A stretch of 44,419 nt of DNA, taken from the NCBI RefSeq assembly GCF_000282655.1, contig NZ_AKIV01000099.1, forward strand, positions 1-44,419, written 5' to 3'. The position numbers were made by a program, and so were the translations under genes. Each line of letters opens with the position of its first letter. Position 1 is the stretch's first letter. This DNA comes from Polaromonas sp. CF318. Its GTDB lineage: Bacteria > Pseudomonadota > Gammaproteobacteria > Burkholderiales > Burkholderiaceae_C. Under the pieces are notes generated by a model. The model did not search any database. It worked only from the letters and a program-made list of their open reading frames with translations, and was not told the origin of the DNA. Positions 34,849 to 42,507 of the stretch are shown here, in pieces.

Positions 34849-37788
34849 TCACGCCACCTGGCGTATGGGAATGACAGTGCGTGGTGCCGGCGCCGCAGCA
34901 TCGCTGCGCGCCGAGCGCACGCGGCGCTTGAGTTCGGGCACGCAGGAGCCGCAGTTGGTGCCGCATTTAAGCGTGGCCTGCAGGGAAGCCAGCCGCTCCT
35001 CATCGGTGTGCAGGTGGCCGCCGCCGCCTCCGCCGCCGGCGACCAGTGCCAGGTGTTCGTCAATGGCCGTGTCGCTGACATTGAGGCAGGTGCAGACCAG
35101 CTTGCCGCGCGACTGCACCGCCACCGGCGGCTTGGCGCCGGGCAGCAGCAGCAGCCGGCCGTAGGCCTGCGCCGGCAGCTCGTCCTGCAGCAGGGTCTTG
35201 ATCCAGGCCTGGGCGCTGGTGTCGCCGGCCAGCACAAAGCCGGCGAGCTCGGCCGCGTCGCCGTTGCGCACCAGCCGCACGGTGCGCCGCTGGCCTTTTT
35301 TGCGGTCGGCATAGCGCAGCACGTCGGCGCCGTCCAGGCCGAGGATGGCCTCCAGCCTGGCCAGCAATTCATCGGGCGGGGCCTCGTGGCCGGCCGCGCG
35401 AAACAGCAGGCCGGAGCGCTCGCGGCCGTGGTCGGCCAGCGCCGTGTTGTTGGAGAAAGGCACGCAACTCGTGAAGGGAAAGGCCGCCATCAGCGGCTTG
35501 AGCTGCTCGCGCGCGGCCAGCACCTCGCCGCCCGGCACCCAGGCCATGGCCAGCAGCGTCCAGGGCATATCGGCTTTGAGGATCTTGACTGCGGCATGTT
35601 TGAGTTCGGGCTGCTTGGAAGTGGGGCAGTAGGCAGAGGTTGTGATCGCATTGACGCCGGCCAGCGTGGCGCCGCTGGTGGACTGCCCGCTCAGGTATTC
35701 CTCGCCCCAGTGCATGGCGATAAAGGCCTGGCTCACCGCCACCTCGGGCGAAGCCTGCAGCGGCACGATGATGGAGCCGCGCTTGGAGGTCACGTAGACC
35801 AGGTCGCCGTCTTTCAGCAGGCGGCGCGCCATGTCCTGGGCATTCATCTGCACGGACGGCTCGGCCACATGGCCGAACAGCCGGCCCAGGGTGCCGGTGC
35901 GGCTCATGCCGTGCCACTGGTCGCGCAGCCGGCCGGTGGTCAGCGAAAACGGGAAGCGCGATTCGCGCGGCTCGGCCACCGGTTTGTAGACGGTGTTGGC
36001 AAAGCGTGCCTTGCCGTCGGCGGTGGGGAACACGCCGTCTTCATAGAGCCGGGCCTTGCCCGCGCTGTCGCCGGGCTTGAAGGGCCACTGCTGCGGACCG
36101 TCCTCGAGCAACTCGTAGCTCAGGCCGCTGATGTCCAGGTCGCGGCCGCGCGTGGATTCGCGGTGTTCGTTCCAGATGACTTCCACGCCCAGGGCGGCGT
36201 CGCTCAGGGGGTAGGGGAAGAGGGTGCTGCGGGGAAGAGGGGGCGGGGCCTCGGCGATGTCCGCCTCTTCCTCGGGGAGAGGCTCAGGCTTGCCCGCCTT
36301 CAGCAGCTTTTCCAGCCGCTGCGCGAAGTCCACCACGATGGCCCAGTCATGGCGTGTTTCCCCGGGTGCGGCCACGGCCGGGCGCACGCGGCTGATGCGG
36401 CGCTCGCTGTTGGTCACCGTGCCGGTTTTTTCGCCCCAGGTGGTGGCGGGCAGCAGCAGGTCGGCATAGTCGCAGCTCGAAGTGGTGGCAAAAGCCTCCT
36501 GCACGATCACCAGTTCGGCGCGCTCCAGCGCACGGCGCACCGTGGCCTGGTCGGGCATGGACTGGGCCGGGTTGGTGCAGGCAATCCACAAGGCCTTGAT
36601 CTCGCCGTCGGCGGCGGCCTGGAACATCTCGACCGCGGTCTTGCCGGGTTTCTCCGGCACCGAGGGCACGCCCCACAGGGCGGCGATTTCCGCGCGGTGT
36701 GCGGGATTGACCAGGTCGCGGTGCGCGCTCAGCAGGTTGGCCAGTCCGCCCACCTCGCGCCCACCCATGGCGTTGGGTTGGCCGGTCAGCGAAAACGGCC
36801 CGGCGCCGGGCTTGCCGATCTGGCCGGTGGCCAGGTGCAGGTTGATCAGGGCGGCGTTCTTGGCGGTGCCGCTGCTGGACTGGTTCAGGCCCTGGCAGTA
36901 CAGGCTTAGCGTGGCGGCCGAGGTGGCGAACAGTCTGGCTGCGGCCAGCAGGTCTTCCTTTTTGATGCCGCAGGTCTCGGCCACCAGGTCGGGCGTGTAG
37001 TCGCGCACCGTGGCCTTGAGCGCGTCAAAACCCGTGGTGTGCGCGGCGATGTAGGCCGTATCGGTCCAGCCTTCCCACAGCATGATGTGCAGCATGCCGT
37101 TGAACAGCGACACGTCGGTGCCCGGTTGTATGGGCAGGTAGAGGTCGGCGATCTCGGCGGTGTCGGTGCGGCGCGGGTCGCAAAAAATGATCTTGAGCGC
37201 CGGGTTGGCGGCCTTGGCGTCCTCGATGCGGCGGAACAGGATGGGGTGGGCATAGGCCGTGTTGCTGCCGACGATGAAGATGCACTGCGCATGGTTGACG
37301 TCGTCGTAGCAGGCGGGCGGCGCATCGGCGCCCAGCGTCTGTTTGTAGCCGGCCACCGCGCTGCTCATGCACAGGCGCGAATTGGTGTCGACGTTGTTGG
37401 TGCCTATCAGGCCCTTGGCCAGCTTGTTGAAGACGTAATAGTCCTCGGTCAGCAACTGGCCCGAAATATAAAAGCCCACCGCGTCCGGGCCGTGGTCGCG
37501 GATGATTTGCGCAAAACTTTCGCTGGCAAAACCCAGCGCGCTGTCCCAGGACACGGGCCTGGGCGCTTCATGGCGGTGCTCGCGCCGCATGGGCTGCAGC
37601 AGCCGCGTTTGCCGCGTGACGGCGGCCGAGGCCGTCAGCGCCAGCGTGGAACCCTTGGTGCAGAGCCGGCCGAAATTGGCGGGGTGGTCCGGGTCGCCGC
37701 GCACGCCGGTGATCTCGTCACCTTGTGACTCAATAATGACGCCGCAGCCGACGCCGCAATAAGGACAGGTTGACCGAGTCTCAACCAT
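34849..37788 (-). CDS. nasA: assimilatory nitrate reductase, catalytic subunit
   Basis: A 979-residue cytoplasmic molybdoenzyme reducing nitrate to nitrite. The N-terminal [4Fe-4S] motif has Cys8, Cys11, Cys15 (CPYCGVGC) and Cys43. The bis-MGD domain includes NNVDTNSRLCMSSAVAGYK, with the Mo-ligand Cys region. The molydopterin dinucleotide-binding domain is followed by a BFD-like [2Fe-2S] domain near the end (CTCLNVSD, then KCGTNCGSCVPEL). A run of seven Gly interrupts that last domain. ATG 37788 is chosen because CPYCGVGC follows at once; there is no Shine-Dalgarno, but the stop of an upstream 40-codon relic overlaps the start, so translation may be coupled. Confidence 0.97.
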   Translation of the reverse strand: MVETRSTCPYCGVGCGVIIESQGDEITGVRGDPDHPANFGRLCTKGSTLALTASAAVTRQTRLLQPMRREHRHEAPRPVSWDSALGFASESFAQIIRDHGPDAVGFYISGQLLTEDYYVFNKLAKGLIGTNNVDTNSRLCMSSAVAGYKQTLGADAPPACYDDVNHAQCIFIVGSNTAYAHPILFRRIEDAKAANPALKIIFCDPRRTDTAEIADLYLPIQPGTDVSLFNGMLHIMLWEGWTDTAYIAAHTTGFDALKATVRDYTPDLVAETCGIKKEDLLAAARLFATSAATLSLYCQGLNQSSSGTAKNAALINLHLATGQIGKPGAGPFSLTGQPNAMGGREVGGLANLLSAHRDLVNPAHRAEIAALWGVPSVPEKPGKTAVEMFQAAADGEIKALWIACTNPAQSMPDQATVRRALERAELVIVQEAFATTSSCDYADLLLPATTWGEKTGTVTNSERRISRVRPAVAAPGETRHDWAIVVDFAQRLEKLLKAGKPEPLPEEEADIAEAPPPLPRSTLFPYPLSDAALGVEVIWNEHRESTRGRDLDISGLSYELLEDGPQQWPFKPGDSAGKARLYEDGVFPTADGKARFANTVYKPVAEPRESRFPFSLTTGRLRDQWHGMSRTGTLGRLFGHVAEPSVQMNAQDMARRLLKDGDLVYVTSKRGSIIVPLQASPEVAVSQAFIAMHWGEEYLSGQSTSGATLAGVNAITTSAYCPTSKQPELKHAAVKILKADMPWTLLAMAWVPGGEVLAAREQLKPLMAAFPFTSCVPFSNNTALADHGRERSGLLFRAAGHEAPPDELLARLEAILGLDGADVLRYADRKKGQRRTVRLVRNGDAAELAGFVLAGDTSAQAWIKTLLQDELPAQAYGRLLLLPGAKPPVAVQSRGKLVCTCLNVSDTAIDEHLALVAGGGGGGGHLHTDEERLASLQATLKCGTNCGSCVPELKRRVRSARSDAAAPAPRTVIPIRQVA

Positions 37789-37903
37789 GGTGGACGAGGC
37801 CCAGGCTGCGGCCTTTGTCGTGCATCGCAAAGCGATCAACAGCGTAAGCTGTCAGATCGCAGCCGACGCCGCAGCAAGGGCACGTTGATCGGGTTTCAGT
37901 CAT
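37781..37903 (-). pseudogene. relic duplicate of the nasA 5' end (40 codons)
   Basis: ATG at 37903 opens a 40-residue frame starting MTETRSTCPCCGVGCD, closely matching NasA's MVETRSTCPYCGVGCG. Over the first 45 bases 36 are identical, and most differences are synonymous. After that the match ends and a 29-base imperfect inverted repeat (37832-37860; arms GCGATC/GATCGC and ACAGC/GCTGT) begins. The frame stops at TGA 37781-37783, inside the nasA start (ATGGTTGAG). It is either a leftover of an older or exchanged nasA start or a leader peptide that couples translation from nirD to nasA. The cluster of cysteines (8, 10, 11, 15) could still bind metal. Confidence 0.7.
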
Positions 37904-37926
37904 GAAAGAGTTACCGCCCTTTTCAC

Positions 37927-38349
37927 TTATGCCGTGTGGGGCGCCTGCACGGCGAAGCTTTCGTCACCCAAAGCGCCCGCAGAGGCGCCAGGGCCCGCGC
38001 GGGGCGGCTGCAAATCCAGCGCCAGCGTGGCCAGCTCGGTGGCGTCCAGGAAGACCTGGCCCGTTTCCACCTTGCAGCTGAACTTGGGCGTGCAGCCCTC
38101 GTCGGGCTGCTTGGCGCAGCCGTCCGCCAGGCCTATGGTCCAGTTGTGCAGAGGGCAGGCCACGCTGGTGCCAAACACAATGCCCTGCGACAGCGGGCCG
38201 CCCTTGTGCGGGCAGCGGTCCAGCAGTGCAAACACCTGGTCCTGGTCGTTGCGGAACACGGCCACATCAATACCTTTGGCGCGTGAGACACGGCGCGAGC
38301 CGAGCACCGGGATGTCGGTGACCAGGCAGATTTTTTTCCATTCAGACAT
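37927..38349 (-). CDS. nirD: nitrite reductase (NAD(P)H) small subunit
   Basis: A 140-residue Rieske-fold protein. In canonical Rieske position it has CPHKGG (Cys46, His48) and CPLHNW (Cys65, His68), so, unlike E. coli NirD, it should bind a [2Fe-2S] cluster. WKKICLVTDIP opens the protein, and the C-terminal 25 residues are Ala/Pro-rich and not conserved. It is the partner of NirB. It lies 36 bases after nirB and 23 bases before the relic that precedes nasA. Confidence 0.95.
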   Translation of the reverse strand: MSEWKKICLVTDIPVLGSRRVSRAKGIDVAVFRNDQDQVFALLDRCPHKGGPLSQGIVFGTSVACPLHNWTIGLADGCAKQPDEGCTPKFSCKVETGQVFLDATELATLALDLQPPRAGPGASAGALGDESFAVQAPHTA

Positions 38350-38385
38350 AGTGATCTCTCAATTCAGGCTTGGACGGGCAATCGG

Positions 38386-40821
38386 TCAGGCGGGTGTGAG
38401 TTTTTCGAACTGGCGGGCGTCCACGGACGCTTCTTTCAGGTCGAACCAGGGGTCCGGTTCGCCGTCGAGCGCGAACTGGAGCTGTTCCCACAGCGCCTTG
38501 CGGCCTTCGTGGTCTTCCAGGATTTTTTTCTTCACATAGTCGAGGCCGACACGGTTGACGTAGTGCACCGTACGCTCCAGGTACCAGCCTTCCTGGCGGT
38601 AGAGCTCGCAGAAGGCGCCGGTGTATTCAAGCACCTCCGCCGCGGTCTTGAGCTTGGTGAAGAAGTGGGCCACTTCCGTCTTGATGCCGCCGTTGCCGGC
38701 GATGTACATTTCCCAGCCCGAATCGACGCCTATGATGCCGACGTCCTTGATGCCGGATTCAGCGCAGTTGCGCGGGCAGCCGCTGACGGCGAATTTCACC
38801 TTGTGCGGCGCGTACATGCGCCACATCGCGCGCTCCAGGTCCTTGCCCATCTGCGTGCTGTCCTGCGTGCCCATGCGGCACCATTCGCTGCCCACGCAGG
38901 TTTTCACCGTGCGCAGGGCCTTCGCATAGGCGTGGCCGGAGGGCATGCCGATGTCCTTCCAGACGTTTTGCAGGTCCTCTTTTTTCACGCCCAGCAAATC
39001 GATGCGCTGGCCGCCGGTGACCTTGACGGTCGGTATCTTGTATTTGTCCACCGCGTCGGCAATGCGGCGCAGTTCGCTGGCCGTGGTCTCTCCGCCCCAC
39101 ATGCGCGGAATGACGCTGTAGGTGCCGTCTTTCTGGATGTTGGCGTGGCTGCGCTCGTTGATGAAGCGGCTTTGCGGGTCGTCCTTGGCCTGTTTGGGCC
39201 AGGTGCTGATCAGGTAATAGTTGACGGCCGGGCGGCAGCTGGCGCAGCCGTTGGGCGTCTTCCACTCCATGAATTTGAAGACCTCGGAAATCGTCAGCAG
39301 CTTGTTGGCGCGGATGGCGTCGCGCACCGCCTGGTGGCCGTGGTCGGTGCAACCGCACATGGCCTTGAGCTTGGGCGTGGCCGAGTAGTCGCCTCCGGCC
39401 GTGAACATCAGGATCTGCTCGACCAGGCCGGTGCAGGAGCCGCAGGAGGCGCTGGCCTTGGTGTGCTTGCGCACTTCGTCGAGCGTGAACAGGCCTTTTT
39501 CCTTGATGGCCTTGCAGATGGTGCCCTTGTTGACGCCGTTGCAGCCGCAGACCTCCGCGTCGTCGGCCATCAGCGCGGCCTTGTTCTGGCCTTCGTGGCC
39601 CGCGTCGCCGAGGTTGGACTCGCCGAAGATCAGCTTGTCGCGGATGTCGCTGATGCTGCGGCCATCGCGCAGCAGCTTGAAGTAGTAGCTGCCGTCCACC
39701 GTGTCGCCGTAGAGGCAGGCGCCGACCAGCTTGTCGTCCTTGATGACCAGCTTTTTGTAGACACCGCCGAAGGGGTCGCTCATCACGATTTCCTCGGCGC
39801 CCTCGCCGCCCATGAACTCGCCGGCGCTGAAGAGGTCGATGCCGGTGACCTTGAGCTTGGTGGAGGTCAGCGAGCCCGAGTAGCGGCCTATGCCGAACTG
39901 CGCCAGGTGGTTGGCCGCGACCTTGGCCTGCTCGAACAGCGGCGCGACCAGGCCGTAGGCGATGCCGCGGTGCGCCGCGCATTCGCCCACCGAGTAGATG
40001 CGCGCGTCGGTGACGGTCTGCATGGTGTCGTTGACGACGATGCCCTTGTTGCAATGCAGGCGCATGGATTCGGCCAGCTGGGTGTTGGGGCGTATGCCCA
40101 CCGCCATGACCACGAGGTCGGTGGCCACTTCGGTGCCGTCCTTGAACTTGATGGACTTCACGCGGCCTTCCTCGTTGCCGGTGAGTTCCTGTGTCTGCGC
40201 GCCGATCATGAATTTCAGGCCGCGGTCTTCCAGCGATTTCTGCAGCAGCTTGCCCGCCACGTCGTCGAGCTGGCGCTCCATCAGCCAGGGCATGACGTGC
40301 ACCACGGTGACTTCCATGCCACGCAGCATCAGGCCGTTGGCCGCTTCCAGGCCCAGCAAGCCGCCGCCGATGACGACCGCCTTCCTGTATTTCTCGGAGG
40401 CCTTGATCATCGCGTTGGTGTCGGCGATGTCGCGGTAGGCGATCACGCCCTGCAGATCCTTGCCCGGCACCGGCAGGATGAAGGGGTTGGAGCCGGTGCA
40501 CATCAGCAGGCGGTCGTATTCCTCTTCGGTGCCGTCTTCGGCGCGCACGATGCGCTTGACGCGGTCGACTTCCACCACTTTTTTGCCGGCATGCAGCGTG
40601 ATGTGGTTGTCCTTGTACCAGTCCCAGGAGTTCAGCACGATCTCGTCCAGCGTCTGCTCTCCGGCCAGCACGGGCGACAGCAGAATGCGGTTGTAGTTGG
40701 GATGGGGCTCGGCGCCGAAGACCGTGATGTCGTACAGGTCGGGGGCGACCTTGAGCAACTCTTCCAGGGTGCGCACGCCGGCCATGCCGTTTCCGACCAT
40801 TACCAGTTTTGATTTTTTCAT
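38386..40821 (-). CDS. nirB: nitrite reductase (NAD(P)H) large subunit
   Basis: An 811-residue cytoplasmic enzyme reducing nitrite to ammonium. An FAD/NAD(P)-binding part begins VMVGNGMAGVRTLEELL, with VVIGGGLLGLEAANGL for NAD(P)H. A BFD-like [2Fe-2S] domain (VCGCNGVNKGTICKAI, HTKASASCGSCTGL) follows, with a second Cys-rich pair (CGCTDHGHQAVRD, NGCASCRPAVNY). The C-terminal sulphite/nitrite reductase domain carries the siroheme-[4Fe-4S] ligands Cys642, Cys648, Cys682 and Cys686 (CVGSEWC, GCPRNC). The ATG has GGAG 7 bases upstream. Its 5' leader carries the predicted ANTAR RNA element. Confidence 0.97.
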   Translation of the reverse strand: MKKSKLVMVGNGMAGVRTLEELLKVAPDLYDITVFGAEPHPNYNRILLSPVLAGEQTLDEIVLNSWDWYKDNHITLHAGKKVVEVDRVKRIVRAEDGTEEEYDRLLMCTGSNPFILPVPGKDLQGVIAYRDIADTNAMIKASEKYRKAVVIGGGLLGLEAANGLMLRGMEVTVVHVMPWLMERQLDDVAGKLLQKSLEDRGLKFMIGAQTQELTGNEEGRVKSIKFKDGTEVATDLVVMAVGIRPNTQLAESMRLHCNKGIVVNDTMQTVTDARIYSVGECAAHRGIAYGLVAPLFEQAKVAANHLAQFGIGRYSGSLTSTKLKVTGIDLFSAGEFMGGEGAEEIVMSDPFGGVYKKLVIKDDKLVGACLYGDTVDGSYYFKLLRDGRSISDIRDKLIFGESNLGDAGHEGQNKAALMADDAEVCGCNGVNKGTICKAIKEKGLFTLDEVRKHTKASASCGSCTGLVEQILMFTAGGDYSATPKLKAMCGCTDHGHQAVRDAIRANKLLTISEVFKFMEWKTPNGCASCRPAVNYYLISTWPKQAKDDPQSRFINERSHANIQKDGTYSVIPRMWGGETTASELRRIADAVDKYKIPTVKVTGGQRIDLLGVKKEDLQNVWKDIGMPSGHAYAKALRTVKTCVGSEWCRMGTQDSTQMGKDLERAMWRMYAPHKVKFAVSGCPRNCAESGIKDVGIIGVDSGWEMYIAGNGGIKTEVAHFFTKLKTAAEVLEYTGAFCELYRQEGWYLERTVHYVNRVGLDYVKKKILEDHEGRKALWEQLQFALDGEPDPWFDLKEASVDARQFEKLTPA

Positions 40822-40861
40822 GGGGCTACTCCAGGGGATTCAATGTTTCTAGGTGCAAACG

Positions 40862-40963
40862 TCATGCCACGGCCGTGCCGCGCAGGTCGCGCAGGCACGC
40901 GTCCACGCGGCTTGTCAGAGGGTGCAAGCCGGTCTGGCTTGCAGGAAACAGGATGAAATTCAT
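40862..40963 (-). CDS. putative 33-residue leader ORF upstream of nirB
   Basis: A short frame with ATG 40963, TGA 40862-40864 and a Shine-Dalgarno-like GGGAGAGAG 5 bases before the ATG. The peptide begins MNFILFPASQTGLHPLTSR and shows no known domain, signal peptide or membrane segment. The coding region contains two strong hairpins: TGCAAGCC-AGACC-GGCTTGCA (40923-40943) and a 10-bp bulged stem CGTGCC/GGCACG plus GCGC/GCGC (40874-40899). It ends 40 bases before nirB. Ribosome passage would melt these hairpins, so it could be an attenuator peptide; it could also be a chance frame. Confidence 0.45.
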   Translation of the reverse strand: MNFILFPASQTGLHPLTSRVDACLRDLRGTAVA

Positions 40964-40976
40964 GATGCTCTCTCCC

Positions 40977-41006
40977 GGTCAACAGGGATCCGGGCCGTTG
41001 ACCCGG
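40977..41006 (-). promoter_or_regulatory. mutually exclusive hairpins in the nirB leader (possible attenuator)
   Basis: Hairpin A (40990-41006), minus strand: CCGGGTC-AAC-GGCCCGG. Hairpin B (40977-41004): GGTCAAC paired with GTTGACC across a 14-base loop. They share the GGTC/CAAC arm and cannot form together. Hairpin B ends next to the Shine-Dalgarno of the leader ORF. Hairpin A is terminator-like but lacks a T-run (ATCCCTGTT follows), so termination is unproven. Confidence 0.5.
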
Positions 41007-41022
41007 TATGAGGCACACCATT

Positions 41023-41086
41023 ACGCACGTCGTTGTGCGCAGGACCCGCAGTGCATTCGCTAAGGTCGGGCGCGTCGTTACGCCCG
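41023..41086 (-). promoter_or_regulatory. ANTAR-target RNA element, tandem hexaloop hairpins
   Basis: Minus-strand hairpin 1 (41067-41086): stem CGGGCGT/GCGCCCG, loop AACGAC. Hairpin 2 (41023-41040): stem GCGCAC/GTGCGT, loop AACGAC. Both loops are six bases with A at position 1 and G at position 4, the invariant bases of ANTAR-binding RNAs such as the nasF leader; the outer or closing pair is G-U in each. A 26-base linker separates them, longer than in many ANTAR targets. The element is about 200 bases before nirB and divergent from a gene for an ANTAR protein. Confidence 0.75.
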
Positions 41087-41096
41087 CGATAGCTAA

Positions 41097-41112
41097 TGCA
41101 AAACTTGTGCCA
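41097..41112 (-). promoter_or_regulatory. sigma-54 (RpoN) promoter of nirB-nirD-nasA
   Basis: Minus strand TGGCACAAGTTTTGCA matches the -24/-12 consensus TGGCAC-N5-TTGCA, with correct GG-to-GC spacing. Transcription would start at about 41086, placing ANTAR hairpin 1 at the very 5' end of the RNA. It fits NtrC-type nitrogen control. No clear NtrC site was found upstream. Confidence 0.75.
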
Positions 41113-41212
41113 TATCATTGGCCTGCAAGCCGCGCCCTGAATCCGCAGCCGGCGCGTGGCGCGCGACTTGCATCCTGGCCAGCCTCATTTCCCTCCCAAG
41201 CTATTGATTTGT

Positions 41213-42496
41213 ATGACTTCCGCACTGGTAAACCTGAACGGCCCCGCCGGCACCCACCCGCTGGTCTCAGACCTTGAGGCGGCCGGCATCCAGGTCCTGG
41301 GGCTGCTCCACGAGCGCAGCAAACTGGTGCAGGAAGTGCTGCGCCAGGCGCCCGACGTGCTGGTTTGCCACGATGCGCTGCCCGATGAGGCCTTGTTCAA
41401 GCTGTTGCAGGTGATCGGCGAGACCGCGCCTTGCCCCGTCCTGGTGTTTACCAGCGACAGCGATGCGGAAAAAATCACGCGCGCCACCGAGGTCGGGGTC
41501 CACGCCTATGTGGTCAACGGCTACAGCCCGCAGCGCCTGCGGCCGCTGATCCACCTGGCCCAGGCCCGCTTCAAGCGCGAGCAGGCCCTGCAGGGCGAGA
41601 TGCGGGACATCGCCGGCCGCCTCGAAGAGCGCAAGGTGGTGGACCGCGCCAAGGGCATCCTGATGCGCGCCCGCCAGATGTCCGACGACGACGCCTTCCA
41701 GATTCTGCGCACCGCTTCCATGCACACCAACCAGCGCCTGGGCCAGGTGTCGCAGCACATCATCCATTCGGCCCGTTTCGCCGAAGACGTCAACCGCTCG
41801 GGCCAACTGCGCATGCTGTCGCAGCGCCTGGTCAAGCTGGCGCTGCTGCGGCTGGCGGGCGTGCAGCCCGAGCGCGTGGCGCAGTTGCTCCAGGAGTCGG
41901 TGCAGCGCATAGACGCCAACATTGCCGCTCTCGGCAAAAGCCTGTCCAAGCCCACGTTTGGCGACTTGCTGGGGCAGGTGAGCGTGACCTGGGCGCGCCT
42001 GAAGCCGGCCCTGGAGGCAAGCCGGGCGGCCGGCGAGATGGCGCACCTGGACGAGCTCGCCGAACTGCTGCTGCAGGAAGCCGAGCGCATGACCGCCATC
42101 CTTGAAAGCGCCGGCGCCATGCCGCCGCTGCAGATGCTCAACCTGGCCGGCCGGCAGCGCATGCTGAGCCAGCGCTTCGCGAAATACGCCTTGCTGCAAG
42201 TCCTGGGCGGCACGGCCTCCCAGCGCAGCGAAGTAGGCATGGCCGAGTCGCAGGCGGCTTTTGAGAAGGCGCTGCAATACCTGAACGACATCCCGCTGAC
42301 CAGCAAGGAGATCCGCGAATCCTTGGACAAGGCTGCCGCGGGCTGGGCGCAGATGCGCGCCGGCGCCTCCGGCATCGCCAGGGGCAAGGATGTCAAGCGG
42401 CTGGAAGGCCTGGCCACCGCCAGCGAGGACCTGCTGGACGTGTTCGAGCAGCTCTCGGTGCAGTACGAGCGCAGCATGCAGATGCTCGTCGGTTAG
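41213..42496 (+). CDS. ANTAR antiterminator fused to PilJ/NarX-like nitrate-sensing domain
   Basis: A 427-residue soluble protein. Residues 1-115 form a NasT-like pseudo-receiver: Asp54 is present (VCHDAL), but the conserved Lys of VVKG is Asn102 (AYVVNGYSPQRLRPLI). Residues about 126-187 are the ANTAR RNA-binding domain (ERKVVDRAKGILMRARQMSD). Residues 190-427 are helical with two PilJ/NarX P-box-like motifs: SGQLRMLSQRLVKLAL (196-211) and AGRQRMLSQRFAKYALL (312-328). It has no membrane segment, so sensing is cytoplasmic. The ATG at 41213 is preferred over a GTG at 41156. It is divergent from nirB, whose leader carries matching hairpins, and lies upstream of the kinase/phosphatase gene. Confidence 0.9.
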   Translation: MTSALVNLNGPAGTHPLVSDLEAAGIQVLGLLHERSKLVQEVLRQAPDVLVCHDALPDEALFKLLQVIGETAPCPVLVFTSDSDAEKITRATEVGVHAYVVNGYSPQRLRPLIHLAQARFKREQALQGEMRDIAGRLEERKVVDRAKGILMRARQMSDDDAFQILRTASMHTNQRLGQVSQHIIHSARFAEDVNRSGQLRMLSQRLVKLALLRLAGVQPERVAQLLQESVQRIDANIAALGKSLSKPTFGDLLGQVSVTWARLKPALEASRAAGEMAHLDELAELLLQEAERMTAILESAGAMPPLQMLNLAGRQRMLSQRFAKYALLQVLGGTASQRSEVGMAESQAAFEKALQYLNDIPLTSKEIRESLDKAAAGWAQMRAGASGIARGKDVKRLEGLATASEDLLDVFEQLSVQYERSMQMLVG

Positions 42497-42507
42497 GGCG
42501 CCAGTCC

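Noticed and set aside
35017..35040. Run of seven Gly codons in the nasA BFD-like domain as a frameshift or sequencing error
   Set aside because: The frame is kept on both sides and the [2Fe-2S] cysteines (CTC and CGTNCGSC) are intact, so it is more likely a loop expansion.
34686..35372. Upstream extension of the YbiB frame into nasA
   Set aside because: The frame passes through the intergenic hairpin repeat and is antisense-like to nothing useful; homologous YbiB proteins start at MGISQYI.
38509..40812. A 767-codon open frame antisense to nirB, and similar long antisense frames over mutS (1865-3751) and the FUSC gene (18488-20545)
   Set aside because: High-GC genes with biased third positions leave the opposite strand open. 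The translations are rich in Ala, Gly, His and Arg without any family motif, while the sense strands encode clear proteins.
40990..41006. Hairpin CCGGGTC-AAC-GGCCCGG as a proven intrinsic terminator of the nirB leader
   Set aside because: No T-run follows, so it is listed only as a possible attenuator.
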